Origin: Amycolatopsis rifamycinica
GTDB taxonomy: Bacteria; Actinomycetota; Actinomycetes; Mycobacteriales; Pseudonocardiaceae
DNA length: 64,000 nucleotides
NCBI RefSeq assembly: GCF_000695625.1
Contig: NZ_JMQI01000035.1
Location: forward strand, 1 to 64,000
Reading direction: 5' to 3'
Position numbers and translations under genes: made by a program. Positions within the stretch are counted from its first letter, which is position 1, and every line of letters starts with the position of its first letter. Below are positions 49,478 through 56,992 of the stretch, piece by piece. The notes beneath the pieces are model-generated. The model did not search any database, was not told the DNA's origin, and saw only the letters and a list, made by a program, of their open reading frames with translations.

Positions 49478-50635
49478 GTGCTCAAGACCCTGCTCGTGAC
49501 CAACGACTTCCCACCCCGGCCCGGGGGGATCCAGAACTACCTGAACTCCCTCGCCACCCGGCTGCCGGCGGACGACCTGGTCGTCTACGCGCCTTCGTGG
49601 GAGTCGCGGACCGGGTCGCACGAGGAGTTCGACGCCGAGGCGCCGTTCGAGGTCGTCCGGCACCCGACGTCGCTGATGCTGCCGACGCCGGACGTGCTCC
49701 GCCGGGCGAAGCAGATCATGCGCGCGCGGGACTGCGAAGCCGTCTGGTTCGGGGCGGCGGCGCCGCTCGCGTTGCTGGGACACCCGCTGCGGCGGGCCGG
49801 GGCGCGCCGCGTCGTCGCGTCGACGCACGGGCACGAGGTCGGCTGGTCGATGCTCCCGGCCTCGCGGCAGGCGCTGCGGCGCATCGGCGACACCACCGAC
49901 GTCGTCACCTACGTCAGCCGGTACACCCGAAGCCGGTTCGCCGCGGCTTTCGGGGCCATGGCCGGGCTGGAGCTGCTGCCGTCCGGGGTCGACACCGGGG
50001 TGTACCGGCCCGATCCGGCCGGGCGCGCGGAGATCCGCGCCCGGCACGGCCTCGGCGACCGGCCGACCGTCGTCTGCGTGTCGCGGCTGGTCCCGCGCAA
50101 GGGCCAGGACCAGCTGATCCGTGCCCTGCCGTCGATCCGCGAGCGCGTCCCGGACGCGGCGCTGCTGATCGTGGGCGGCGGCCCGTACCGCAAGAAGCTC
50201 TCCGAACTGGTCACCGGGCTGGGCCTGGAGCGCGACGTCGTGCTCACCGGGTCGGTGCCGTGGGCCGAGCTGCCGGCGCACTACGCCGCGGGCGACGTCT
50301 TCGCGATGCCCGCGCGCACGCGCGGCAAGGGCCTCGACGTCGAAGGGCTCGGCATCGTCTACCTGGAAGCCTCGGCGACCGGGCTGCCGGTCGTCGCCGG
50401 CAACTCCGGCGGGGCGCCCGAGACGGTGCTGGACGAGGTCACCGGGCACGTCGTCGAGGGCCGGGACGTCGGCCAGCTGAGCGAGACCCTGGCCAGCCTG
50501 CTGGCCGACCCGGTGCGCGCGCGCCGGATGGGCGAGGCCGGGCGGGCGTGGGTGACGGCGAACTGGCGCTGGGACGTCATGGCGGACCGGCTGTCCGGCC
50601 TGCTGGACGGCGATCCGGTGGCCGTCGTCCGCTGA
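49478..50635 (+). CDS. pimB: GT4 mannosyltransferase, PimB type
   Basis: GDP-mannose-dependent glycosyltransferase of 385 residues. The N-terminal acceptor loop NDFPPRPGGIQNYLNSLATR, STHGHEVGWS, the donor site VSRLVPRKGQDQLIRAL and the ExxxxxE-type EGLGIVYLEASATGLPVV are typical. By context (beside NlpC/P60 and Rv2191-like genes) and motifs it corresponds to Rv2188c, which adds the second mannose to phosphatidylinositol monomannoside at the cytoplasmic membrane face. TAGCCT lies 7 nt before the GTG start. Confidence 0.92.
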   Translation: MLKTLLVTNDFPPRPGGIQNYLNSLATRLPADDLVVYAPSWESRTGSHEEFDAEAPFEVVRHPTSLMLPTPDVLRRAKQIMRARDCEAVWFGAAAPLALLGHPLRRAGARRVVASTHGHEVGWSMLPASRQALRRIGDTTDVVTYVSRYTRSRFAAAFGAMAGLELLPSGVDTGVYRPDPAGRAEIRARHGLGDRPTVVCVSRLVPRKGQDQLIRALPSIRERVPDAALLIVGGGPYRKKLSELVTGLGLERDVVLTGSVPWAELPAHYAAGDVFAMPARTRGKGLDVEGLGIVYLEASATGLPVVAGNSGGAPETVLDEVTGHVVEGRDVGQLSETLASLLADPVRARRMGEAGRAWVTANWRWDVMADRLSGLLDGDPVAVVR

Positions 50636-50657
50636 GGCAGGTCGTCCGCTAAGGCAG
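50624..50657. repeat. 17-bp tandem duplication at a gene junction
   Basis: GTCGTCCGCTGAGGCAG (50624-50640) is followed directly by GTCGTCCGCTAAGGCAG (50641-50657), one mismatch. The first copy contains the pimB stop TGA. The second encodes the stop region of the convergent kinase-like gene. Confidence 0.8.
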
Positions 50658-51263
50658 GTACAGCGCCGGGTGCCGGGGATCGTCGACGCGCACGACGACG
50701 TCGGCGAGCGAACCGGGGTCCACCTCCTCCTCGTAGCGCTCGTAGGCCGGCACCGCCCAGGCGTCCGGCACGCGGCGGCGCAGGGCGGCGGGGGAGAGCC
50801 ACAGGTGCACGGCCAGGTCGAAGGCCAGCCCGGCGCCGAGGAGCAGCTCGCCGTCGAGGAGCACGACCGCGCCTTCGGGCAGCGGCACCCGCTCGGCGCG
50901 GGTCGCGCGGTCGCGTTCGGCGTCCCACAGCGACGGCAGGACTTCGCCGGAACCCTTCAGCGGCTCCAGGACTTCGCGGCGGAGGGCGCCGAGGTCGAGC
51001 CAATCGGTGTAGCGGGCGTCGGGGTTCGTGCGGCCGTGCTCGAAGCGCAGCGACGCGGGGCGCAGGAAGTCGCGGGCCGACACGCGCAGGGTCGCGCGGC
51101 CGCGCAGGCGCAGCGGATCGACCAGGGCGTCGGCGAGTTGCGCGGTCTCGGTCGCGCCCGCCGCGCCGTCGACGGCCACCGCGAGCCGCGGCCCGCCGAG
51201 CGCGTCGATGCGGTCGGTGAGTTCGCCGGCGAGGACGGCGGGGGAGATCGGGCGGTAGCGCAC
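50649..51263 (-). CDS. Uridine kinase-like P-loop protein
   Basis: Protein of 204 residues resembling the uridine kinase/phosphoribulokinase-like proteins of actinobacteria (RLAVAVDGAAGATETAQLAD; a lid-like RFEHGRTNPDARYTDWLDLG; PEGAVVLLDGELLL). The Walker A is degenerate: the Gly-Lys-Ser/Thr end is replaced by ATET, so ATP hydrolysis is doubtful. GGAGG lies about 10 nt before the GTG start. The 3' end is in a small duplication. Confidence 0.75.
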   Translation of the reverse strand: MRYRPISPAVLAGELTDRIDALGGPRLAVAVDGAAGATETAQLADALVDPLRLRGRATLRVSARDFLRPASLRFEHGRTNPDARYTDWLDLGALRREVLEPLKGSGEVLPSLWDAERDRATRAERVPLPEGAVVLLDGELLLGAGLAFDLAVHLWLSPAALRRRVPDAWAVPAYERYEEEVDPGSLADVVVRVDDPRHPALYLP

Positions 51264-51326
51264 GGGTTCCCATCCTCCACCCAGGCCGCCCGCCGGTTTT
51301 GTCGTACCCGGTGCGAGGATGAGGAC

Positions 51327-51740
51327 ATGACTTCTTCAGTGGGGAAGACGGCCGATGTGGGGTGGAACATCGGCGTTTCGCGCACCTTGCCGTACCCCGC
51401 CGGGGCGGTGTGGGACTTCCTGGTCAGCCGGGACGGCGTCGCGATCTGGCTCGGCCCCGGTGTCGAGCTGCCCCGGGAAGCGGGCGCGGAGTACGAAACC
51501 GAGAACGGCACGGTCGGCGAGATCCGCAGCTTCGTCGACGGCGACCGGGTGCGGCTCACCTGGCGGCCGAGCGACTGGGACCACGACTCCACCGTGCAGG
51601 TGCGGCTGAGCGGCTCGGGGGCGAAGACGACGCTGAGGTTCCACCAAGAAAGGCTTGCGGGCGCGGAAGAACGCGAGGAACAGCGGGCATACTGGCAGGA
51701 CGTGACCGAGCGCGTCGTGGCGGCACTCGCCGAACGCTGA
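51327..51740 (+). CDS. SRPBCC (AHSA1-like) domain protein
   Basis: Hydrophobic-pocket protein of 137 residues (Bet v 1-like fold). Typical segments are TLPYPAGAVWDFLVSRDGVA, VGEIRSFVDGDRVRLTWRPS and TTLRFHQERLAGAEEREEQR. The ligand is unknown. GAGGA precedes the ATG. It is 4 bases before the P450 gene, so the two are probably co-expressed. Confidence 0.88.
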   Translation: MTSSVGKTADVGWNIGVSRTLPYPAGAVWDFLVSRDGVAIWLGPGVELPREAGAEYETENGTVGEIRSFVDGDRVRLTWRPSDWDHDSTVQVRLSGSGAKTTLRFHQERLAGAEEREEQRAYWQDVTERVVAALAER

Positions 51741-51744
51741 CGCG

Positions 51745-52974
51745 GTGAGTTTGGGGGCTGACGTGACCAGCGACGAAATCCTCGAGGTGGCGGACGACTT
51801 CGCCCAGGACGCGCACCTGTTCGCGGAAATGCTGCGCGGGAGCGGCTCCGTGCGCCGGGTACGGCTGCCACCGCGGGGCCTGCCGTGCTACCTGGTCACC
51901 GGGTTCGCGGAGGCGCGGGCGCTGCTGGCCGATCCGCGGCTGCTGAAGAACAGCGTGGGCATCCGCGAACTGTTCGAGGCGAAGCTGCCGCCGGAGGCCC
52001 GGATGACCGCCTTCGGGGCGGACCTCAGCCAGCACATGCTCAACTCCGACCCGCCGGACCACACGCGGCTGCGAAAACTGGTGAACAAGGCGTTCACCGC
52101 GCGCACGGTGGCCCGGCTGCGGCCGCGGGTCGAGGAGATCACCGCGCAGCTGCTCGATGCGCTGGCCGGGAGGGAGCGGGTCGACCTGGTGGCGTCGTTC
52201 GCCGCGCCGCTGCCGATCACGGTGATCTGCGAGCTGCTCGGGGTGCGCGAAGAAGACCGCACGGAGTTTTCCGGCTGGTCCAAGACGCTGCTGAGCGCGG
52301 CGGCGCGCCCGGAGGAGATGCAGGCCGCGGCGGGGAGCATGTTCGCCTACCTGACCGGCCTGATCGCCCAGAAGCGCGCCGAGCCGGCCGAGGACCTGCT
52401 GTCGGACCTGGTGCACGCGAGCGACGACGGCGATTCGCTGTCCGAGCCCGAACTCGTGTCGATGGCGTTCCTGCTGCTGGTGGCGGGCCACGAGACGACG
52501 GTCAACCTGATCGCCAACGGCGTGCTGGCCCTGCTGCGCGAGCCGGAGCAGCTGGCCCGCCTGCGCGCGGAGCCGGAGCTGCTGCCGGGCGCGGTGGAGG
52601 AGTTCCTGCGCTTCGACGGCCCGATCCACCTGGCGACGCTGCGGTTCACGGCCGAGCCGGTGGAAGTGGGCGGCACGACGATCCCGGAGGGCGAGTTCGT
52701 CCTGGTTTCCCTGCTGGGCGCGAACCGCGACGCGGAGCGGTACCCGGAGCCGGACAAGCTGGACATCACGCGCGCGGCCGGCGGGCACCTGGCGTTCGGG
52801 CACGGGATCCACTACTGCGTGGGCGCGCCCCTGGCCCGGCTCGAGGCGGAGATCGCACTGGGCGGGTTGCTGGAACGGTTCCCGGACATCGCGTTGGACG
52901 CCAAGCCCGACGAGCTGGTGTACCGGCCGAGCTCGCTGGTCCACGGCTTGGAGACGCTGCCGGTCCGGTTGTGA
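51745..52974 (+). CDS. Cytochrome P450
   Basis: Heme monooxygenase of about 409 residues. The I-helix oxygen motif is VAGHETTVNL, the K-helix ExxR is in VEEFLRFDGP, and the heme loop is FGHGIHYCVGAPLAR with Cys358. The layout is like soluble bacterial class I P450s. No ferredoxin gene is adjacent, and the substrate is unknown. The GTG at 51745 is used. A GTG at 51763, with GGGGGC upstream, would remove six residues. Confidence 0.94.
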   Translation: MSLGADVTSDEILEVADDFAQDAHLFAEMLRGSGSVRRVRLPPRGLPCYLVTGFAEARALLADPRLLKNSVGIRELFEAKLPPEARMTAFGADLSQHMLNSDPPDHTRLRKLVNKAFTARTVARLRPRVEEITAQLLDALAGRERVDLVASFAAPLPITVICELLGVREEDRTEFSGWSKTLLSAAARPEEMQAAAGSMFAYLTGLIAQKRAEPAEDLLSDLVHASDDGDSLSEPELVSMAFLLLVAGHETTVNLIANGVLALLREPEQLARLRAEPELLPGAVEEFLRFDGPIHLATLRFTAEPVEVGGTTIPEGEFVLVSLLGANRDAERYPEPDKLDITRAAGGHLAFGHGIHYCVGAPLARLEAEIALGGLLERFPDIALDAKPDELVYRPSSLVHGLETLPVRL

Positions 52975-53045
52975 GGCCGATGCGACGTCGGAGGCGACCC
53001 CCACGCCCTCGGTAAAGGGTCCCGAAAGTGTCGTAGGGTCGGCGG

Positions 53046-54326
53046 ATGGACTCCGCCGACCTGCTCGCCCTCGACGCCCGGCACGTCTGGCACCCCTACG
53101 CCCCCATGCCGGCCAAGGTGCCTTCGCTGCTGGTCACCGAAGCCAGTGGCGTCCGGCTGACGCTCGCCGACGGGCGGGAGCTCGTCGATGGCATGTCCTC
53201 GTGGTGGTCGGCCATTCACGGCTACCGGCACCCCGTGCTCGACGCCGCCCTCGCCGAGCAGGCCGGGCGGATGAGCCACGTCATGTTCGGGGGCCTCACC
53301 CACGAACCCGCCATCACCCTCGCCAAGACCCTCGTCGACCTCAGTCCCGAGGAGCTCGAACACGTCTTCCTCTGCGACTCCGGCTCCGTCTCGGTCGAAG
53401 TCGCCGCGAAGATGTGCCTGCAGTACCAGCGTTCTCGCGGGCGGACCGGCAAACAGAAGCTGCTCACCTGGCGGGGTGGCTACCACGGGGACACCTTCAC
53501 CCCGATGAGCGTCTGCGACCCCGACGGCGGCATGCACTCGCTGTGGCGCGGTGTCCTGCCCGAACAGGTCTTCGTGCCCGCGCCGCCGTCCGGTTTCGAC
53601 ACCCCGCCCGATCCGTCCTATGTGGACATATTGGCCGCTGGGATCGAGCGGCACCGGGACGAACTCGCCGCCGTGATCGTCGAACCCGTCGTGCAGGGGG
53701 CCGGGGGGATGCGGTTCCACCACCCCGCCTACCTGCGGGCCCTGCGGGAGCTCACCGCGGCGCACGACGTGCTCCTCGTCTTCGACGAGATCGCCACCGG
53801 CTTCGGCCGCACCGGTGCGCTGTTCGCCGCCGAGCACGCGGGGGTCACGCCGGATGTCCTGTGCGTCGGCAAGGCGCTCACCGGGGGCTACCTCAGCATG
53901 GCCGCCGCCCTGTGCACGCCGGAGGTCGCCGCCGGGATCGCGCGCGGCGAACTGCCCGTTCTCGCGCACGGTCCCACCTTCATGGGCAACCCGCTCGCCT
54001 CCGCCGTCGCCAACGCCTCGCTCGGCCTGCTCGCCGGCGGCCGGTGGCGCGACGACGTCACCCGGATCGAGAAGGCCCTGCTCGACGGGCTGGCCCCGGC
54101 GCGCGATCTGCCCGCGGTCACCGATGTGCGGGTGCTGGGCGGGATCGGCGTGCTGCAGCTCGACCACCCCGTCGACATGGCCGTCGCCACCGAGGTCGTC
54201 ACCGCGCACGGCGCCTGGCTGCGGCCGTTCCGCGACCTCGTGTACGCCATGCCGCCCTACGTTTCGACTGACGACGACCTCGCCGTGGTCACCCGGGCGA
54301 TGCTCGCGGCCGCCGAAAAGGCCTGA
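53046..54326 (+). CDS. bioA: Adenosylmethionine-8-amino-7-oxononanoate aminotransferase
   Basis: PLP enzyme of biotin synthesis, 426 residues, that makes 7,8-diaminopelargonate with SAM as amino donor. It has the substrate region [42 protein letters not shown] and the PLP lysine K276 in [19 protein letters not shown] lies 6 nt before the ATG. The downstream biotin genes bioD and bioB are 6.4 kb further on, and bioF is not in the window. Confidence 0.96.
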   Translation: MDSADLLALDARHVWHPYAPMPAKVPSLLVTEASGVRLTLADGRELVDGMSSWWSAIHGYRHPVLDAALAEQAGRMSHVMFGGLTHEPAITLAKTLVDLSPEELEHVFLCDSGSVSVEVAAKMCLQYQRSRGRTGKQKLLTWRGGYHGDTFTPMSVCDPDGGMHSLWRGVLPEQVFVPAPPSGFDTPPDPSYVDILAAGIERHRDELAAVIVEPVVQGAGGMRFHHPAYLRALRELTAAHDVLLVFDEIATGFGRTGALFAAEHAGVTPDVLCVGKALTGGYLSMAAALCTPEVAAGIARGELPVLAHGPTFMGNPLASAVANASLGLLAGGRWRDDVTRIEKALLDGLAPARDLPAVTDVRVLGGIGVLQLDHPVDMAVATEVVTAHGAWLRPFRDLVYAMPPYVSTDDDLAVVTRAMLAAAEKA

Positions 54327-54436
54327 ATTCAGCACATCGGGTGTGACCACCGGCACACCGAGACCCGAAGATGCCTCATCGTCGCGCTGTGTGGCCGGGC
54401 AAGATCCAAACCACGCGAACGGCGGAGGTGGTAAGT

Positions 54437-54499
54437 GTGACGACCCGGCGTCCGCCGGTCCATGCTGTACCCGGGCGAACGCGAGAAATGCTTGCGTAG
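54437..54499 (+). CDS. Possible 20-codon upstream ORF before the SulP gene
   Basis: GTG at 54437 with a well-placed GGCGGAGGT site, then 19 codons (peptide MTTRRPPVHAVPGRTREMLA) and a stop 35 bases before the SulP-carbonic anhydrase start. An in-frame ATG at 54371 would give 42 codons. The peptide is Arg/Pro-rich and could be a regulatory leader. Codon statistics cannot be judged at this size. Confidence 0.3.
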   Translation: MTTRRPPVHAVPGRTREMLA

Positions 54500-54534
54500 C
54501 GGACTTTTCGCGCGGTTTCGGCGATCCTGCCCCC

Positions 54535-56769
54535 ATGATCGAGATCGTTCGTGGCGAACACGACACCGGACCCCCGAAGCCCGCCGTCCCGCACCTGGAG
54601 AACCTCAAGCACGATTTCCTGGCGTCGATCGTCGTCTTCCTCGTCGCCGTCCCCCTGTCCCTCGGCGTGGCCTTCGCCGCCGGGGCGCCGCTGCTCTCCG
54701 GCCTGATCTCCGCCGTCGTCGGCGGGCTGGTCGCGAGTCTCTTCGGCGGATCGCCGCTGCAGGTCAGCGGCCCGTCCGCCGCCCTCACCATGGTGGTGGC
54801 CGACACGATCGCCACCCACGGCTGGCGCGCCACCTGCGCGATCACCGTCGCCGCGGGCCTGCTCCAGATCCTCTTCGGCCTCACCAGGGCCGCCCGCGCC
54901 GCGCTCGCCGTGTCACCGGCGATCGTGCACGGCCTGCTCGCCGGCATCGGCGTCACGCTCGTGCTGGGCCAGCTGCACGTCGTCCTCGGCGGCTCGGCAC
55001 AGGGTTCCGCACCGGCCAACGTCCTGGCGCTGCCCGGGCAGGTCGCCGCGCACCACGACCAAGCCGTGCTGGTCGGCATCGTCACCCTCGGCGTCCTGCT
55101 GGCCTGGCCGCGGCTGCCGAAAGCCGTCCGCCGGGTGCCCGCGCCCCTGGCCGCCGTCACGCTGGCCACCGGCCTGTCCGTCCTGACCGGCATGAACCTG
55201 CCGCGCGTCGACCTCCCGGCCGGGCTGCCCGCCCTGCACATCGTGCCGCAGCTGCCCGGCGGCGGCTGGGGCAGCTTCGCCACCGCCGCGGTCACCATCG
55301 CGCTCATCGCCGGCCTGGAGAGCCTGCTGTCCGCCGTCTCGGTGGACAAGCGCCGCGGCGGCCCGCGCAGCGACCTCGACCGCGAACTCGTCGGGCAGGG
55401 CGCGGCGAACGTCGCCGCCGGCGCGCTCGGCGGGTTCCCGGTCACCGGCGTCATCGTGCGCAGCATGACCAACTACGAAGCCGGCGCGCGCACCCGGGCG
55501 TCGGCGATGCTGCACTGCGCCTGGATCCTCGCCGCCTGCCTGCTGCTCACCGGCGTGCTGCGGCTGATCCCGCTGGCGGCGCTGGCCGCGCTGCTGGTGT
55601 ACGTCGGGACGAAGCTGGTCAACCTCCCGGCGCTCAAGGAGGTCCGGCGCCACGGCGACCTGCCGGTGTACGCCGTCACCCTGGCCGGCGCCGTGGCCGT
55701 CAACCTGCTCACCGGTGTCGCGGCGGGGGTCCTGTTCGCGCTCGCGCTGATGCTGCGGCGCATGATCTTTTCCGGGATCCACGTCGAGCGGGACGGCGAC
55801 CGCCACCGCGTCGTCATCGAAGGCGCGCTGACGTTCCTGTCCGTGCCGCGGCTGACCCGCGTGCTCGCCGAAGTGCCACCGCACGCCGAGGTCACCCTCG
55901 AACTGCACGTCGACTTCCTCGACCACGCCGCGTTCGACTGCCTGCGCGGCTGGCAGCAGGCGCACGCGGGGTGCGTCACGGTCGACGAGATCGGGCACCC
56001 GTGGTTCGCCCGCGGCCGCTCGGGGAAGCCGACCGTGCGCCGCAGCGTCGCCGCGCGCGTCGTGCCGCGGTGGCTCGCGCCGTGGTCGCAGTGGCAGGCC
56101 GAGCACGTCGTGCTGCCCGCCCAGCGCACCGCCAGCTCGCTGTTGTGCCGCGGTGCTTCGGAGTTCCAGCGCCGCACCGCGCCCCTGCTGCGCGAGACGT
56201 GGGACGGGCTGGCGCACGGCCAGCAGCCGCACACGCTGTTCATCACCTGCGGCGACGCGCGGATCGTGCCGAACCTGATCACCACCAGCGGACCGGGCGA
56301 CCTGTTCACCGTGCGGAACATCGGCAACCTCGTGCCCCCGGCCGGCGGCACCGACTCCTCGGTCGGCGCGGCGATCGAGTACGCCGTCGGCGTGCTCGAG
56401 GTCGCCGAGATCGTGGTGTGCGGGCATTCCGGCTGCGGCGCGATGAAGGCGCTGCTCGGCCAGGCGCCGGACGGGCTCGACCAGCTCGGCAGCTGGCTGC
56501 GCCACGGCGAAGCGACGCTCCGGCGCCGCAGCCGCGAGGCACCCCTGCTGCTCGGCGGCGAGCGGCCCGCCGCGGAGGCCGACCAGCTCGCGCTGCAGAA
56601 CGTCGTGCAGCAGCTGGAGATCCTGCGCGGTTACCCGGTGGTGGCGGCGGCCCTGGAGCGGGGTGCGCTGCGGCTGACCGGGATGTACTTCGACGTCGGC
56701 GCCGCGCAAGTGTCCCTTTTGGACGAAGGCGCGCGCCGGTTCGTCCCCGCGGGGGCGCTGGAACACTGA
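54535..56769 (+). CDS. SulP transporter-carbonic anhydrase fusion (copy 1)
   Basis: Membrane protein of 744 residues joining three modules. These are a SulP/SLC26 anion transporter (about residues 20-400, start VFLVAVPLSLGVAFAAGAPL), a STAS domain (about 424-485) and a beta-class carbonic anhydrase (about 540-740). Carbonic anhydrase zinc ligands C572, H631 and C634 and the D574/R576 dyad are intact (ITCGDARIV, VVCGHSGCGAMK). The likely role is bicarbonate uptake with CO2/bicarbonate interconversion at the inner membrane face. M. tuberculosis Rv3273 has this layout. It lies inside the biotin locus beside a second copy. Confidence 0.94.
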   Translation: MIEIVRGEHDTGPPKPAVPHLENLKHDFLASIVVFLVAVPLSLGVAFAAGAPLLSGLISAVVGGLVASLFGGSPLQVSGPSAALTMVVADTIATHGWRATCAITVAAGLLQILFGLTRAARAALAVSPAIVHGLLAGIGVTLVLGQLHVVLGGSAQGSAPANVLALPGQVAAHHDQAVLVGIVTLGVLLAWPRLPKAVRRVPAPLAAVTLATGLSVLTGMNLPRVDLPAGLPALHIVPQLPGGGWGSFATAAVTIALIAGLESLLSAVSVDKRRGGPRSDLDRELVGQGAANVAAGALGGFPVTGVIVRSMTNYEAGARTRASAMLHCAWILAACLLLTGVLRLIPLAALAALLVYVGTKLVNLPALKEVRRHGDLPVYAVTLAGAVAVNLLTGVAAGVLFALALMLRRMIFSGIHVERDGDRHRVVIEGALTFLSVPRLTRVLAEVPPHAEVTLELHVDFLDHAAFDCLRGWQQAHAGCVTVDEIGHPWFARGRSGKPTVRRSVAARVVPRWLAPWSQWQAEHVVLPAQRTASSLLCRGASEFQRRTAPLLRETWDGLAHGQQPHTLFITCGDARIVPNLITTSGPGDLFTVRNIGNLVPPAGGTDSSVGAAIEYAVGVLEVAEIVVCGHSGCGAMKALLGQAPDGLDQLGSWLRHGEATLRRRSREAPLLLGGERPAAEADQLALQNVVQQLEILRGYPVVAAALERGALRLTGMYFDVGAAQVSLLDEGARRFVPAGALEH

Positions 56770-56772
56770 ATC

Positions 56773-56817
56773 GCGAAGGCCGCTTCCGGGCACCCGTGCT
56801 CCGGAGGCGGCCTTCGC
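56773..56817 (+). terminator. Terminator after SulP-carbonic anhydrase 1
   Basis: Stem of about 17 bp (GCGAAGGCCGCTTCCGG with CCGGAGGCGGCCTTCGC, one G-T pair) and an 11-nt loop, directly after the stop codon. Confidence 0.8.
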
Positions 56818-56856
56818 CGTACCCGCGGCGAAAACCGTTGTATGGCCCCGAATTTA

Positions 56857-56920
56857 TCTGTCGCGTGACAGAAATTGGCGAGTTACCAGGGTGTTAACGC
56901 AATGTCCGATTTGTGACAAA
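56857..56920. promoter_or_regulatory. Palindromes in the AT-rich promoter of SulP copy 2
   Basis: This is the most AT-rich intergenic stretch in the window. TCTGTC-GCGT-GACAGA (56857-56872) and TTTGT-G-ACAAA (56910-56920) are perfect palindromes upstream of the second SulP-carbonic anhydrase gene. They suggest separate regulation of the two copies. Confidence 0.45.
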
Positions 56921-56992
56921 AGGGTGAAATATCGCCAGTTGTTCACTCGAATGGGTGGAACATAGCGGACATTTCACTCGATTTCCGGTTGC

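Noticed and set aside
51327-52974. Secondary metabolite cluster around the P450 gene
   Set aside because: Only a SRPBCC protein and a P450 are present. No polyketide, peptide, terpene or tailoring core genes are nearby.
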